Positions 1 to 6,254 of a stretch of DNA of 6,983 nt are shown here, in pieces. The position numbers were made by a program, and so were the translations under genes. The stretch is taken from positions 1-6,983 of the forward strand of contig CAZLIC010000136.1 in NCBI GenBank assembly GCA_964559535.1, written 5' to 3'. Numbering within the stretch: position 1 is the first letter of the stretch; each line of letters starts with the position of its first letter. The stretch comes from CAZLIC01 sp964559535. GTDB taxonomy: Bacteria; Pseudomonadota; Alphaproteobacteria; Rhodobacterales; Rhodobacteraceae. Under the pieces are notes generated by a model. That model had not been told where the DNA came from and ran no database searches. It saw only the letters and a program-made list of their open reading frames with translations.

Positions 1-54
1 TGACTCCTGCGCGGCTAATCCGGGCTTCAATCAAGGGCGAAGTGTTGAAGTTCG
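1..54. other. Foreign or rearranged sequence joined to the broken argE-like gene
   Basis: These bases do not continue the ArgE reading frame. In that frame there are stop codons at 1-3, 16-18 and 46-48, just ahead of the conserved Val-Gly-Cys at 55-63. By my count the stretch is about 56% GC, clearly below the roughly 70% of the neighbouring genes. Frame 3 is open across it and runs into a nonsense frame of the argE-like gene. I do not recognise the sequence. It could be the end of an insertion element, a genomic rearrangement joint, or a chimeric end of an assembly. No terminal inverted repeat or target duplication can be shown from one edge only. Confidence 0.35.
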
Positions 55-801
55 GTGGGCTGCACGGGGGCGCCCCCGCTGATTGCGGCGATGGCGGGGT
101 TGCCGAAGGCGGGTGCGGTGGTGGTGGGCGAGCCGTCGCGGATGAAGGTGGTGACCGGCCACAAGGGCGGGGCGGCGTGGAAGTTTCACGTGCGCGGGCA
201 CGAGGTGCATTCGTCGCTTCTGCCGCAAGGCGTGTCGGCCATCATGGAGGCGGCGCGGCTGATCCAGTGGGCGAACGACCGCAACGCCGCCCTGCAGGCG
301 GCCCCGCGCGGGCCGGTGGCGGCAGCGTTCGATCCGCCCTTCACGACGCTGCACGCGGGCATGATCGCCGGCGGGACGGCGCACAACATCACCGCCGCGG
401 ATTGCCGGTTCAGCATGGAGGTGCGGGCGGTGCCGGGCGAACCGCTGACGGGGTGGATTGCCGAAGTGGAAGGCGCGGCGCAGGCGCTGGCGGCGCAGAT
501 GGCGGCACGGGTGCCGGGCACCGGCATCGACATCGACCGATATTTCGACCTGGACCCGCTGGTCCCCGAACCGCAGGGCGCGGCCGAGGCGCTGTGCCGC
601 CGCCTGACCGGCGACAACGGGGCGCATGTGGTCAGTTATGGCACCGAGGCGGGGCATTTCCAGGCGGCAGGGTATTCCTGCGTGGTCTGCGGCCCCGGCG
701 ACATTGCGCAGGCGCATCAGGCTGACGAATACATCGAGGTCAGTGAGTTCGAGGCCGGGTGGCGGTTCATGCAGGCGCTGGTGAAGGACCTGCAGGCGTG
801 A
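55..801 (+). CDS. ArgE-type M20 deacetylase, C-terminal part only (5' end missing)
   Basis: This is the C-terminal part of an acetylornithine deacetylase or related M20 metallopeptidase, a cytoplasmic enzyme that removes an N-acyl group from an amino acid. The 248 residues begin at the Val-Gly-Cys that normally follows the catalytic Asp-Glu-Glu, then give the GEPS and GHKGG stretch typical of ArgE. The dimerisation domain carries the conserved GHEVHSS (His codon 208-210). The C-terminal catalytic segment has SYGTEAGHF and ends with the metal-ligand His of AHQADEY (codon 715-717). Family members are about 380-390 residues, so about 135 are absent, including the first metal-binding His-x-Asp and the catalytic Glu. 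The GTG at 55 is a family-conserved Val codon rather than a real start, and in-frame stops lie directly upstream. As it stands the product could not be active. It is either a disrupted gene or a gene cut by an assembly edge. Assignment to biosynthetic argE rather than a catabolic deacetylase is unsure, so no symbol is given. Confidence 0.8.
   Translation: MGCTGAPPLIAAMAGLPKAGAVVVGEPSRMKVVTGHKGGAAWKFHVRGHEVHSSLLPQGVSAIMEAARLIQWANDRNAALQAAPRGPVAAAFDPPFTTLHAGMIAGGTAHNITAADCRFSMEVRAVPGEPLTGWIAEVEGAAQALAAQMAARVPGTGIDIDRYFDLDPLVPEPQGAAEALCRRLTGDNGAHVVSYGTEAGHFQAAGYSCVVCGPGDIAQAHQADEYIEVSEFEAGWRFMQALVKDLQA
784..788 (+). promoter_or_regulatory. Ribosome binding site AAGGA for the FAD oxidoreductase
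   Basis: AAGGA lies inside the end of the argE-like gene, 9 nt before the GTG at 798. It supports the GTG rather than the upstream ATG at 759, and fits translational coupling through the GTGA overlap. Confidence 0.5.
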
Positions 802-2138
802 GCTTTCCGTTTGCCGGTGCGATTCCGTTGCGGTTTCCGGGGCCGCCGCCTGCGCAAGCAGATGTGGTGGTGGTGGGCGGCGGCATTGCCGGCATCATGA
901 CGGCCTGGCATCTGGCCGAGCGCGGGTTGAAGGTCGTGGTGTGCGAGAAGGGTCGGGTGGGCGCCGAGCAGTCGGGGCGCAACTGGGGCTGGGTGCGCCG
1001 CCAAGGCCGCGATGCGGCGGAACTGCCGATCATGATCGAGGCGATGCGGCAGTGGGAAAGCCTGGCGCAGCAGTTCGGCGATGCTTTGGGGTTCAAACGG
1101 CCCGGGGTGATGTACCTGGCGCGGACCGAGCGCGAGATGGCGGGGTTCGGCAACTGGCTGGAGACGGTCGCGCGGCCGCACGGGCTGGACACGCGGATGG
1201 TATCGGGGGCCGAGGTGGCGCGGATGATCCCCGGCAAGGGCGGCTGGCTGGGTGGGCTGTGGACGGCATCGGACGCGCGGGCCGAGCCCTGGGTGGCGGT
1301 GCCGTTGATCGCCGGGGGGCTGGCCGAAAAGGGCGCGGCGGTGGTCGAGAACTGCGCGGTGCGCGCGCTGGACATTGTCGCGGGCCGGGTCGCGGGGGTG
1401 ATCACCGAGGCGGGGCGGATTGCCTGTGACGCCGTGGTGGTGGCGGGTGGCGCCTGGTCGCGGCTGTTTCTGGGTGCGCACGGGGTGCGGCTTCCGCAAC
1501 TGGCCGTGCTGGCCTCGGTGGCCGCGACCGAACCCATGCCCGAGGTGTTTGCGGGCAATGTGGCGGATGACGAGTTTGCCTTCCGGCGCCGCGCGGACGG
1601 GGGCTATTCGCTGGCACCGGGGGCCGAGCATGATTTCTTCGTTGGCCGCGATGCGTTCCGCAGCCTGAAGGTGTACCTGCCGGTGCTGCGCAAGGACTGG
1701 CGGTCCACGCATTTCCATGCTGTGGCCCCCAAGGGTTTCCCCGATGCCTGGGGCACGCCGCGGCGGTGGTCACCCGATGCCGAAAGCCCGTTCGAACGGA
1801 TGCGGGTGCTGAACCCGGCCCCGAACATGGGCATTCTGGGGCGGGCGCAAGATGCCTTTGCCCGCGCCTTTCCGGCCCTTGGGCGGCCGCGCCTGCGTGC
1901 CGCCTGGGCCGGGATGATCGATTCGATGCCCGATGTGGTGCCGGTGCTGGACCGCGCGCCTGTCGATGGTCTGTTCGTTGCCACCGGGCTGTCGGGGCAT
2001 GGCTTCGGCATTGGGCCCGGGATCGGGCGGGTGATGGCCGATCTGGTGACGGGGGGAACGGTTGGCCATGACCTGACAAGGTTCCGCCTGTCGCGGTTCA
2101 GTGACGGGTCGAAAGTCGCGCCGGGGCCGTGGCTGTAG
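798..2138 (+). CDS. FAD-dependent oxidoreductase, DAO (D-amino-acid oxidase-like) family
   Basis: This is a 446-residue flavoprotein of the DAO family (glycine oxidase, D-amino-acid dehydrogenase, sarcosine oxidase-like), which oxidises amines or amino acids to imines. The FAD-binding Rossmann motif GGGIAG is at residues 27-32 behind a VVVV strand, and the acidic residue closing the second strand is Glu50. A conserved RNWGWVRRQGRD block (61-72) follows; it marks a bacterial subgroup usually annotated only as FAD-binding oxidoreductase. Near the C-terminus, WAGMIDSMPD and GLFVATGLSGHGFGIGP (391-407) form the second FAD contact typical of the family. No signal peptide or membrane segment is visible. 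GTG 798 is chosen because it forms a GTGA overlap with the preceding stop and has AAGGA 9 nt upstream; the longer start at 759 would add 13 residues encoded inside the argE-like gene. The coupling suggests its amine substrate may come from the deacetylase reaction (inference). The exact substrate cannot be determined. Confidence 0.88.
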   Translation: MSFPFAGAIPLRFPGPPPAQADVVVVGGGIAGIMTAWHLAERGLKVVVCEKGRVGAEQSGRNWGWVRRQGRDAAELPIMIEAMRQWESLAQQFGDALGFKRPGVMYLARTEREMAGFGNWLETVARPHGLDTRMVSGAEVARMIPGKGGWLGGLWTASDARAEPWVAVPLIAGGLAEKGAAVVENCAVRALDIVAGRVAGVITEAGRIACDAVVVAGGAWSRLFLGAHGVRLPQLAVLASVAATEPMPEVFAGNVADDEFAFRRRADGGYSLAPGAEHDFFVGRDAFRSLKVYLPVLRKDWRSTHFHAVAPKGFPDAWGTPRRWSPDAESPFERMRVLNPAPNMGILGRAQDAFARAFPALGRPRLRAAWAGMIDSMPDVVPVLDRAPVDGLFVATGLSGHGFGIGPGIGRVMADLVTGGTVGHDLTRFRLSRFSDGSKVAPGPWL

Positions 2139-2139
2139 C

Positions 2140-2168
2140 TTTACAATTCTTCGGGTGCCGGATAGGGC
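2140..2168 (+). promoter_or_regulatory. Weak candidate promoter ahead of the Hsp70-like gene
   Basis: The 55-bp gap before the Hsp70-like gene is less GC-rich than the genes. It holds TTTACA (2140-2145, 5 of 6 to the sigma-70 -35 consensus), a 17-bp spacer, and TAGGGC (2163-2168), a poor -10. The overlapping CTTTAC also loosely recalls an RpoH -35, but no convincing RpoH -10 follows. The gene may simply be read from upstream. Confidence 0.2.
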
Positions 2169-2193
2169 CGCGACCCTTTTCGTGGAGCGGATC

Positions 2194-3441
2194 ATGGCAG
2201 TTGCCTGCGGCGTGGACTTCGGCACCTCGAATTCGACCGTGTGTCTGGCCGATGCGGCGGGCGCGCGGCTGATCGCGCTGGAGGGAGAGGCCGTCACGCT
2301 GCCAAGCGCGGTGTTCTGGCAGGTTGACGGAGCGCCGCCGCTGTTCGGGCGGGCGGCGGTGGCGGCCTATCTGGAGGGCGCCGAGGGCCGGCTGATGCGC
2401 GGGCTGAAGTCGGTGCTGGGGCTGGCGGCGGTGGACGACAAGACGGCCGTGGGCGGCCGCGCGGTGGGGTTCCGCGAGGTGCTGGCGCGGTTCGTCGGCC
2501 ATCTGCGGGCGGCTCAGGTGGCAGCGGCGCCGGGGGTGGACCGGGTGGTGCTGGGCCGCCCGGTGCATTTCGTGGACGACAACCCGGCGGCGGATGCGGC
2601 GGCGCAGGGTGTGCTGGAGGCAGTTGCGCGGGGCTGCGGCTGGCGCGAGGTGGCCTTCCAGTACGAGCCGGTGGCGGCGGCGCTGCAGTACGAGACGACC
2701 GTGGCGGCGGAAGAGCTGGTGCTGGTGGTGGATATCGGCGGCGGCACCTCGGATGTGTCGGTGCTGCGGGTGGGGCCGGGTAGGGCAGCGCTGCCGGACC
2801 GGGGGGGCGACATTCTGGGCAATGACGGCATCCGGGTGGGGGGCACCGATTTTGACCGGCTGCTGAGCCTGGCGGGGGCCTTGCCGCATCTGGGCTATCT
2901 GTCGGCCACAAAGGCGGGTGGCGTGCTGCCACGCCACTATTTCACCGATCTGTCGACATGGCACCGGATCAACGCGCTGTACACCGCGCGCACCGCCGCC
3001 GACCTGAAGGCGCTGCGGCACGAGGCGGCGCGGCCCGAACTGATGGACCGCATGATTCGCGTGGTGGACGGGCGGCACGGGCATGCGCTGCTTATGCGGG
3101 TGGAGGCGGCGAAGATCGCGCTGTCGGACGCCGCAGCGGTGCGGCTGGTGATGGGCGACCTTTCGGGCGGGCCGAATCCGGTGCTGCGACGCGAAAGGTT
3201 CGAGGCGGCTGTCGAGGCGCCGATGGCGCGGATTGCCGGGCTGCTGGCGGGGGTGATGGCGCAGGCTGGCGTGACGGCGGGGCAGATCGGGACCGTGTTC
3301 CTGACCGGCGGGTCCAGCCTGCTGCCGCTGTTGCGCGCCACGGTGCAGGCGGCGGTGCCGGGCGCGCGGCTGGCCACGGGTGACATGCTGGGGTCGGTTG
3401 GCACCGGGCTGGCGCTGGAGGCGTGGCGGCGGTTCCGCTGA
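2194..3441 (+). CDS. yegD: Hsp70-family ATPase, YegD-like, without substrate-binding domain
   Basis: This is a 415-residue protein with the actin/Hsp70 ATPase fold, closest from memory to E. coli YegD (about 450 residues). Phosphate-1 motif is GVDFGTSNSTV (6-16). The segment VVLGRPVHF and the block FQYEPVAAALQYE match YegD almost word for word. Phosphate-2 motif is DIGGGTSD (from Asp180), and the adenosine motif LTGGSS is at 370-375. The protein ends shortly after that motif, so the C-terminal peptide-binding domain of DnaK is absent. It therefore should not act as a classical foldase on its own. YegD-type proteins are called putative chaperones, and their client and role are not established. 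ATG 2194 is chosen because GGAG (2184-2187) lies 6 nt before it and upstream in-frame starts fall inside the oxidoreductase gene. No DnaJ or GrpE gene is adjacent. Its place between an amine oxidase and two amidohydrolases is unexplained; it might assist maturation of one of these enzymes (speculation). Confidence 0.88.
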   Translation: MAVACGVDFGTSNSTVCLADAAGARLIALEGEAVTLPSAVFWQVDGAPPLFGRAAVAAYLEGAEGRLMRGLKSVLGLAAVDDKTAVGGRAVGFREVLARFVGHLRAAQVAAAPGVDRVVLGRPVHFVDDNPAADAAAQGVLEAVARGCGWREVAFQYEPVAAALQYETTVAAEELVLVVDIGGGTSDVSVLRVGPGRAALPDRGGDILGNDGIRVGGTDFDRLLSLAGALPHLGYLSATKAGGVLPRHYFTDLSTWHRINALYTARTAADLKALRHEAARPELMDRMIRVVDGRHGHALLMRVEAAKIALSDAAAVRLVMGDLSGGPNPVLRRERFEAAVEAPMARIAGLLAGVMAQAGVTAGQIGTVFLTGGSSLLPLLRATVQAAVPGARLATGDMLGSVGTGLALEAWRRFR

Positions 3442-3482
3442 GGCAGGGCTTGCACGCCGCGGGGTTTCGGATCAGCCTTGCC
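3442..3482 (+). promoter_or_regulatory. Imperfect inverted repeat just before the first amidohydrolase RBS
   Basis: GGCAGGGCT (3442-3450) can pair with AGCCTTGCC (3474-3482) as a 9-bp stem with one G-U pair and a 23-nt loop. It fills most of the 56-bp gap and ends 3 nt before the ribosome binding site. No T-run follows, so it is not a standard terminator. It could modulate translation or RNA stability of the downstream pair, or be chance in GC-rich DNA. Confidence 0.22.
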
Positions 3483-3485
3483 GGG

Positions 3486-3491
3486 AAGGAG
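3486..3491 (+). promoter_or_regulatory. Strong ribosome binding site AAGGAG for the first M20D gene
   Basis: AAGGAG sits 6 nt before ATG 3498. It decides that start over the longer in-frame reading from 3423, which overlaps the Hsp70-like gene. It is the best Shine-Dalgarno in the window. Confidence 0.65.
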
Positions 3492-3497
3492 ACCGCA

Positions 3498-4670
3498 ATG
3501 CCCATCCGCAACCGATTTGCCGAGCTTCTGCCCGAGATCACCGCCTGGCGGCGGGATTTCCACCAGCACCCGGAACTGATGTACGACCTGCCGCGCACCT
3601 CGGCCAAGGTCGCCGCGTTGTTGCGCGAGATGGGCGTCGACGAGGTGGTGACCGGCATTGGCGGCACTGGCGTGGTGGCGGTGATCCGCGGGCGGACTTC
3701 GGCTTCGGGGCGGTCGGTCGGACTGCGCGCCGACATGGACGCGCTGCCCATCGACGAGATCACCGGGGCAGACTACGCGAGCCGGACGCCGGGCACGATG
3801 CACGCCTGCGGGCATGACGGGCATACGGCAATGCTGCTGGGCGCGGCAAAGTACCTGGCCGAGACACGGGCCTTTGACGGCACGGTCGTCTGCATCTTCC
3901 AGCCTGCCGAGGAGGGCGGGGCAGGGGCCAAGGCAATGATCGACGACGGGCTAATGGACCGCTGGGGGATTGACGAGGTCTATGGCCTGCACAACGCGCC
4001 GGGCCTGCCGGTGGGGGCCTTTGCCATTCGCCCCGGCCCCCTGCAGGCCTCGGCCGATGAGTTCCGCATTACCGTGACCGGGCAGGGCGGCCATGCGGCC
4101 GAGCCGCACCGGGCGGTGGATACGACTCTGGCCGCCTGCCAGATTGTTGTTTCGCTGCAGTCGGTTGTATCGCGTAATGTCGATCCGCTGGCATCGGTGG
4201 TGCTGACGGTGGGGACGTTCCGCACCGACAGCCGGGCGTCGAACGTGATTGCGCACACCGCGGTGATGGAGGGCACGGTGCGGGCGCTGGACGAGGGCAT
4301 GCGTGATCTGGCCGAGGCGAAGATCCGCGCGGTGGCCACGGGCACGGCGGCGGCCTTTGGCGCCACCGCCGAGGTGGTGTACCAGCGCGGTTATCCGGTG
4401 ACGGTAAATGCGGCGGCCAACACCGAACACGCCATCCGCGCGGCGCGCGAGGTGTCGCCCGATGTGCTGACCGATATCGCGCCGATCATGCCGGCTGAGG
4501 ATTTCAGCTACATGCTGGAAGCCCGGCCGGGCGCCTATATCTTTCTGGGCAATGGCGACAGCGCCCAGTGCCACCACCCCGCCTATGACTTTGACGACAA
4601 TGCCATCCCGGTGGGGTGCAGCTACTTCGTGACCCTTGTGGAACAGCGCCTGCCGCTGCGAGGAGCCTGA
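3498..4670 (+). CDS. M20D-family metallo-amidohydrolase, copy A
   Basis: This 390-residue protein belongs to peptidase family M20D (hippurate hydrolase, N-acyl-L-amino-acid amidohydrolase, IAA-amino-acid hydrolase group). These cytoplasmic enzymes use two metal ions to hydrolyse N-acyl amino acids to an acid and a free amino acid. The N-terminal RRDFHQHPEL block is characteristic. Metal and catalytic residues are all present: Cys104 and His106 in HACGHDGH, the Glu138-Glu139 pair in FQPAEEGG, His165 in GLHNAPG, and a His at 359/360 in CHHPAYDF. The dimerisation domain begins around the TVTGQGGHAAEPH block. No signal peptide is seen. Length is normal for the family. Compared with its neighbour it departs from the usual motif wording in two places (GLHNAPG for GMHNMPG, and MPAEDFSYM for MGAEDFSFM), which suggests a different substrate preference. 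It is followed after 3 bp by a paralogue, so the two are surely co-transcribed. The acyl group and amino acid used are unknown. Confidence 0.92.
   Translation: MPIRNRFAELLPEITAWRRDFHQHPELMYDLPRTSAKVAALLREMGVDEVVTGIGGTGVVAVIRGRTSASGRSVGLRADMDALPIDEITGADYASRTPGTMHACGHDGHTAMLLGAAKYLAETRAFDGTVVCIFQPAEEGGAGAKAMIDDGLMDRWGIDEVYGLHNAPGLPVGAFAIRPGPLQASADEFRITVTGQGGHAAEPHRAVDTTLAACQIVVSLQSVVSRNVDPLASVVLTVGTFRTDSRASNVIAHTAVMEGTVRALDEGMRDLAEAKIRAVATGTAAAFGATAEVVYQRGYPVTVNAAANTEHAIRAAREVSPDVLTDIAPIMPAEDFSYMLEARPGAYIFLGNGDSAQCHHPAYDFDDNAIPVGCSYFVTLVEQRLPLRGA
4661..4665 (+). promoter_or_regulatory. Ribosome binding site AGGAG for the second M20D gene
   Basis: AGGAG overlaps the last codons of copy A and lies 8 nt before ATG 4674, supporting that start and translational coupling of the tandem genes. 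Confidence 0.55.
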
Positions 4671-4673
4671 CCG

Positions 4674-5840
4674 ATGCCCGTGAAGAACCGCTTTGCCGAG
4701 ATGCTGCCCGAGATCACCGCCTGGCGGCGCGATTTCCACGAACATCCCGAACTGCTGTTCGATGTCCACCGGACGGCGGGGAAGGTTGCGGAACTGCTGC
4801 GGTCGTTTGGCTGCGACGAGGTGGTGGAAGGGATCGGGCGCACCGGGGTGGTGGGGGTGATCCGGGGCCGCACCGATACGGCGCGGCGGGTGATCGGGTT
4901 GCGGGCCGACATGGACGCGCTGCCGATCCACGAGGCGACAGGGGTGCCCTATGCCAGCAAGGTGCCCGGCAAGATGCACGCCTGCGGGCATGACGGGCAT
5001 ACCGCCATGCTGCTGGGCGCGGCGAAGTACCTGGCCGAGACGCGGAGTTTCGACGGGACGGCAGTGGTGATCTTCCAGCCGGCCGAAGAGGGTGGCGGCG
5101 GGGGGCGGGAAATGGTGGCGGACGGGATGATCACCCGGTTCGGCATTCAGGAGGTGTACGGGATGCACAACATGCCGGGCATTCCGGTGGGGCATTTCGC
5201 CATCCGGCCCGGCGCCATGATGGCGGCGGCGGACCAGTTCGACATCACCGTGACCGGCAAGGGCGGGCATGCGGCCAAGCCGCATGACTGCGTGGATACC
5301 ACCGTGGTTGCCGCGCACATCATCGTGGCCCTGCAGACCATCGCCAGCCGCAACGTGGACCCGATGGCGCAGGTGGTGGTGTCGGTTTGCACGGTGGCGA
5401 CCGACAGCACGGCGCACAACGTGATTCCGCAGGTGGTGAAGATGAAGGGCACGGTGCGGACCATGGACCACGCCGTGCAGGACCAGGTGGAACGCCGTAT
5501 CGGCGAGATCGTGGAAGGCACCGCCTTGGCGCTGGGGGCGCGGGCCGAGGTGGCCTACAAGCGCGGCTATCCGGTGACGGTGAACACGCCTGCCAACACC
5601 GACTACGCAGCCGCGGTTGCGCGCGAGGTGTCGGGACACATCGATACCGACACGCCGCCGCTGATGGGGGCCGAGGATTTTTCGTTCATGCTGAACGAAC
5701 GACCGGGCGCCTATATCTTTCTGGGCAACGGCGACACCGCGATGGTGCACCACCCGGCCTACAACTTTGACGACAGTGCGATTCCGTTCGGCGCGTCGTG
5801 GTATGCGGGGATGGCGGAAAGCCGGATGCAGGCGGCGTAA
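4674..5840 (+). CDS. M20D-family metallo-amidohydrolase, copy B
   Basis: This 388-residue paralogue of the preceding gene aligns with it without gaps from the first residue to the final metal-ligand region, with roughly two thirds of residues identical by eye. Metal and catalytic residues fall at the same numbers: Cys104, His106, Glu138-Glu139, His165 (GMHNMPG) and His359/360 (VHHPAYNF). The motif wording here is the family standard, including GAEDFSFM. Expected chemistry is hydrolysis of N-acyl amino acids or aryl-acyl conjugates in the cytoplasm; hippurate hydrolase is a common but unproven automatic label. It starts 3 bp after copy A and has its own AGGAG. The pair arose by tandem duplication, and some blocks of DNA are nearly identical while others have drifted. 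The next gene begins 21 bp later, so this may not be the end of the transcript. Confidence 0.93.
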   Translation: MPVKNRFAEMLPEITAWRRDFHEHPELLFDVHRTAGKVAELLRSFGCDEVVEGIGRTGVVGVIRGRTDTARRVIGLRADMDALPIHEATGVPYASKVPGKMHACGHDGHTAMLLGAAKYLAETRSFDGTAVVIFQPAEEGGGGGREMVADGMITRFGIQEVYGMHNMPGIPVGHFAIRPGAMMAAADQFDITVTGKGGHAAKPHDCVDTTVVAAHIIVALQTIASRNVDPMAQVVVSVCTVATDSTAHNVIPQVVKMKGTVRTMDHAVQDQVERRIGEIVEGTALALGARAEVAYKRGYPVTVNTPANTDYAAAVAREVSGHIDTDTPPLMGAEDFSFMLNERPGAYIFLGNGDTAMVHHPAYNFDDSAIPFGASWYAGMAESRMQAA

Positions 5841-5861
5841 GCCCGGGAAAGGGGTAACGAC

Positions 5862-6221
5862 ATGCTGGCGATGCTTGCGGTGGCGCTGATCGGGGCAGCG
5901 CATGCGTACATCCTGTGGATCGAGATGTTCCGCTGGGAAACGCCGCGTGTCATGAAAACCTTCCGGAACACCCCCGAGATGGCGCGGGCGACACGGGTGA
6001 TGGCGGCGAACCAGGGGCTGTACAACGGGTTTCTGGCTGCCGGTCTGTTCTGGTCCCTACTTCTTGGGCTTGAGGGTGCGGGGCGGCCGGTGGCGCTGTT
6101 CTTCCTGGGCTGCGTCCTGGTGGCCGGAGTCTATGGCGGGGCGACGGCCATGCGGGTGATCTATTACATCCAGGCCGTGCCGGCAGCGATTGGCATTCTG
6201 CTGGTTCTGGCCGGGGTGTAG
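5862..6221 (+). CDS. DUF1304 family small integral membrane protein
   Basis: This 119-residue hydrophobic protein matches the DUF1304 family as I know it: an N-terminal helix with the IEMFRWETPR block, then the hallmark NQGLYNGFLAAGL. About four membrane helices are expected, near residues 2-18, 51-69, 76-94 and 98-118. The family has no established function and is found as a small inner-membrane protein in many bacteria. AAAGGGG (5848-5854) lies 7 nt before ATG 5862. It follows the second amidohydrolase by 21 bp, so it may be transcribed with it, but nothing links it functionally; it could be an unrelated passenger at the end of the unit. It faces the cydB-like gene tail to tail. Confidence 0.88.
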   Translation: MLAMLAVALIGAAHAYILWIEMFRWETPRVMKTFRNTPEMARATRVMAANQGLYNGFLAAGLFWSLLLGLEGAGRPVALFFLGCVLVAGVYGGATAMRVIYYIQAVPAAIGILLVLAGV

Positions 6222-6222
6222 C

Positions 6223-6243
6223 GGCGTCGGCCTGCCGACTGCC
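6223..6243. terminator. Candidate hairpin between convergent genes
   Basis: GGC-GTCGG (6223-6230) pairs with CCGAC-T-GCC (6234-6243), giving an 8-bp GC stem with one bulged T and a 4-nt CCTG loop. It begins one base after the DUF1304 stop and lies in the 33-bp gap between two converging genes, where a shared terminator would be expected. Neither strand has a T-run after it, so intrinsic termination is uncertain. Confidence 0.35.
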
Positions 6244-6254
6244 TCTGCCGCCCT

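Noticed and set aside
39..63. Idea that a 13-base insertion alone split a normal GAA-GTG-GGC-TGC (Glu-Val-Gly-Cys) motif
   Set aside because: GAA-GTG does occur at 39-44, but the residues encoded before it in that frame do not resemble the ArgE sequence expected ahead of DEEVGC, so a simple small insertion does not restore the protein.
42..725. Plus-strand open frame starting in the odd left-edge sequence and overlapping the argE-like gene
   Set aside because: From about base 60 on it is a Gly/Arg/Ala-rich shadow frame of the argE-like gene. The open frame through bases 3-54 is too short to identify.
717..1718. Long minus-strand open frame opposite the FAD oxidoreductase
   Set aside because: Composition is Arg/His/Pro-rich with no domain signature, and the opposite strand encodes a complete DAO-family protein.
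2098..3084. Long minus-strand open frame opposite the Hsp70-like gene
   Set aside because: Same shadow pattern; the plus-strand frame carries all Hsp70 nucleotide-binding motifs.
3951..5903. A 650-codon open frame on the minus strand across both amidohydrolase genes
   Set aside because: It is a shadow of GC-rich coding DNA: the product is rich in Arg, His and Gly, has no recognisable domain, and is internally repetitive only because it lies opposite two paralogues. The plus-strand frames have full catalytic motifs.
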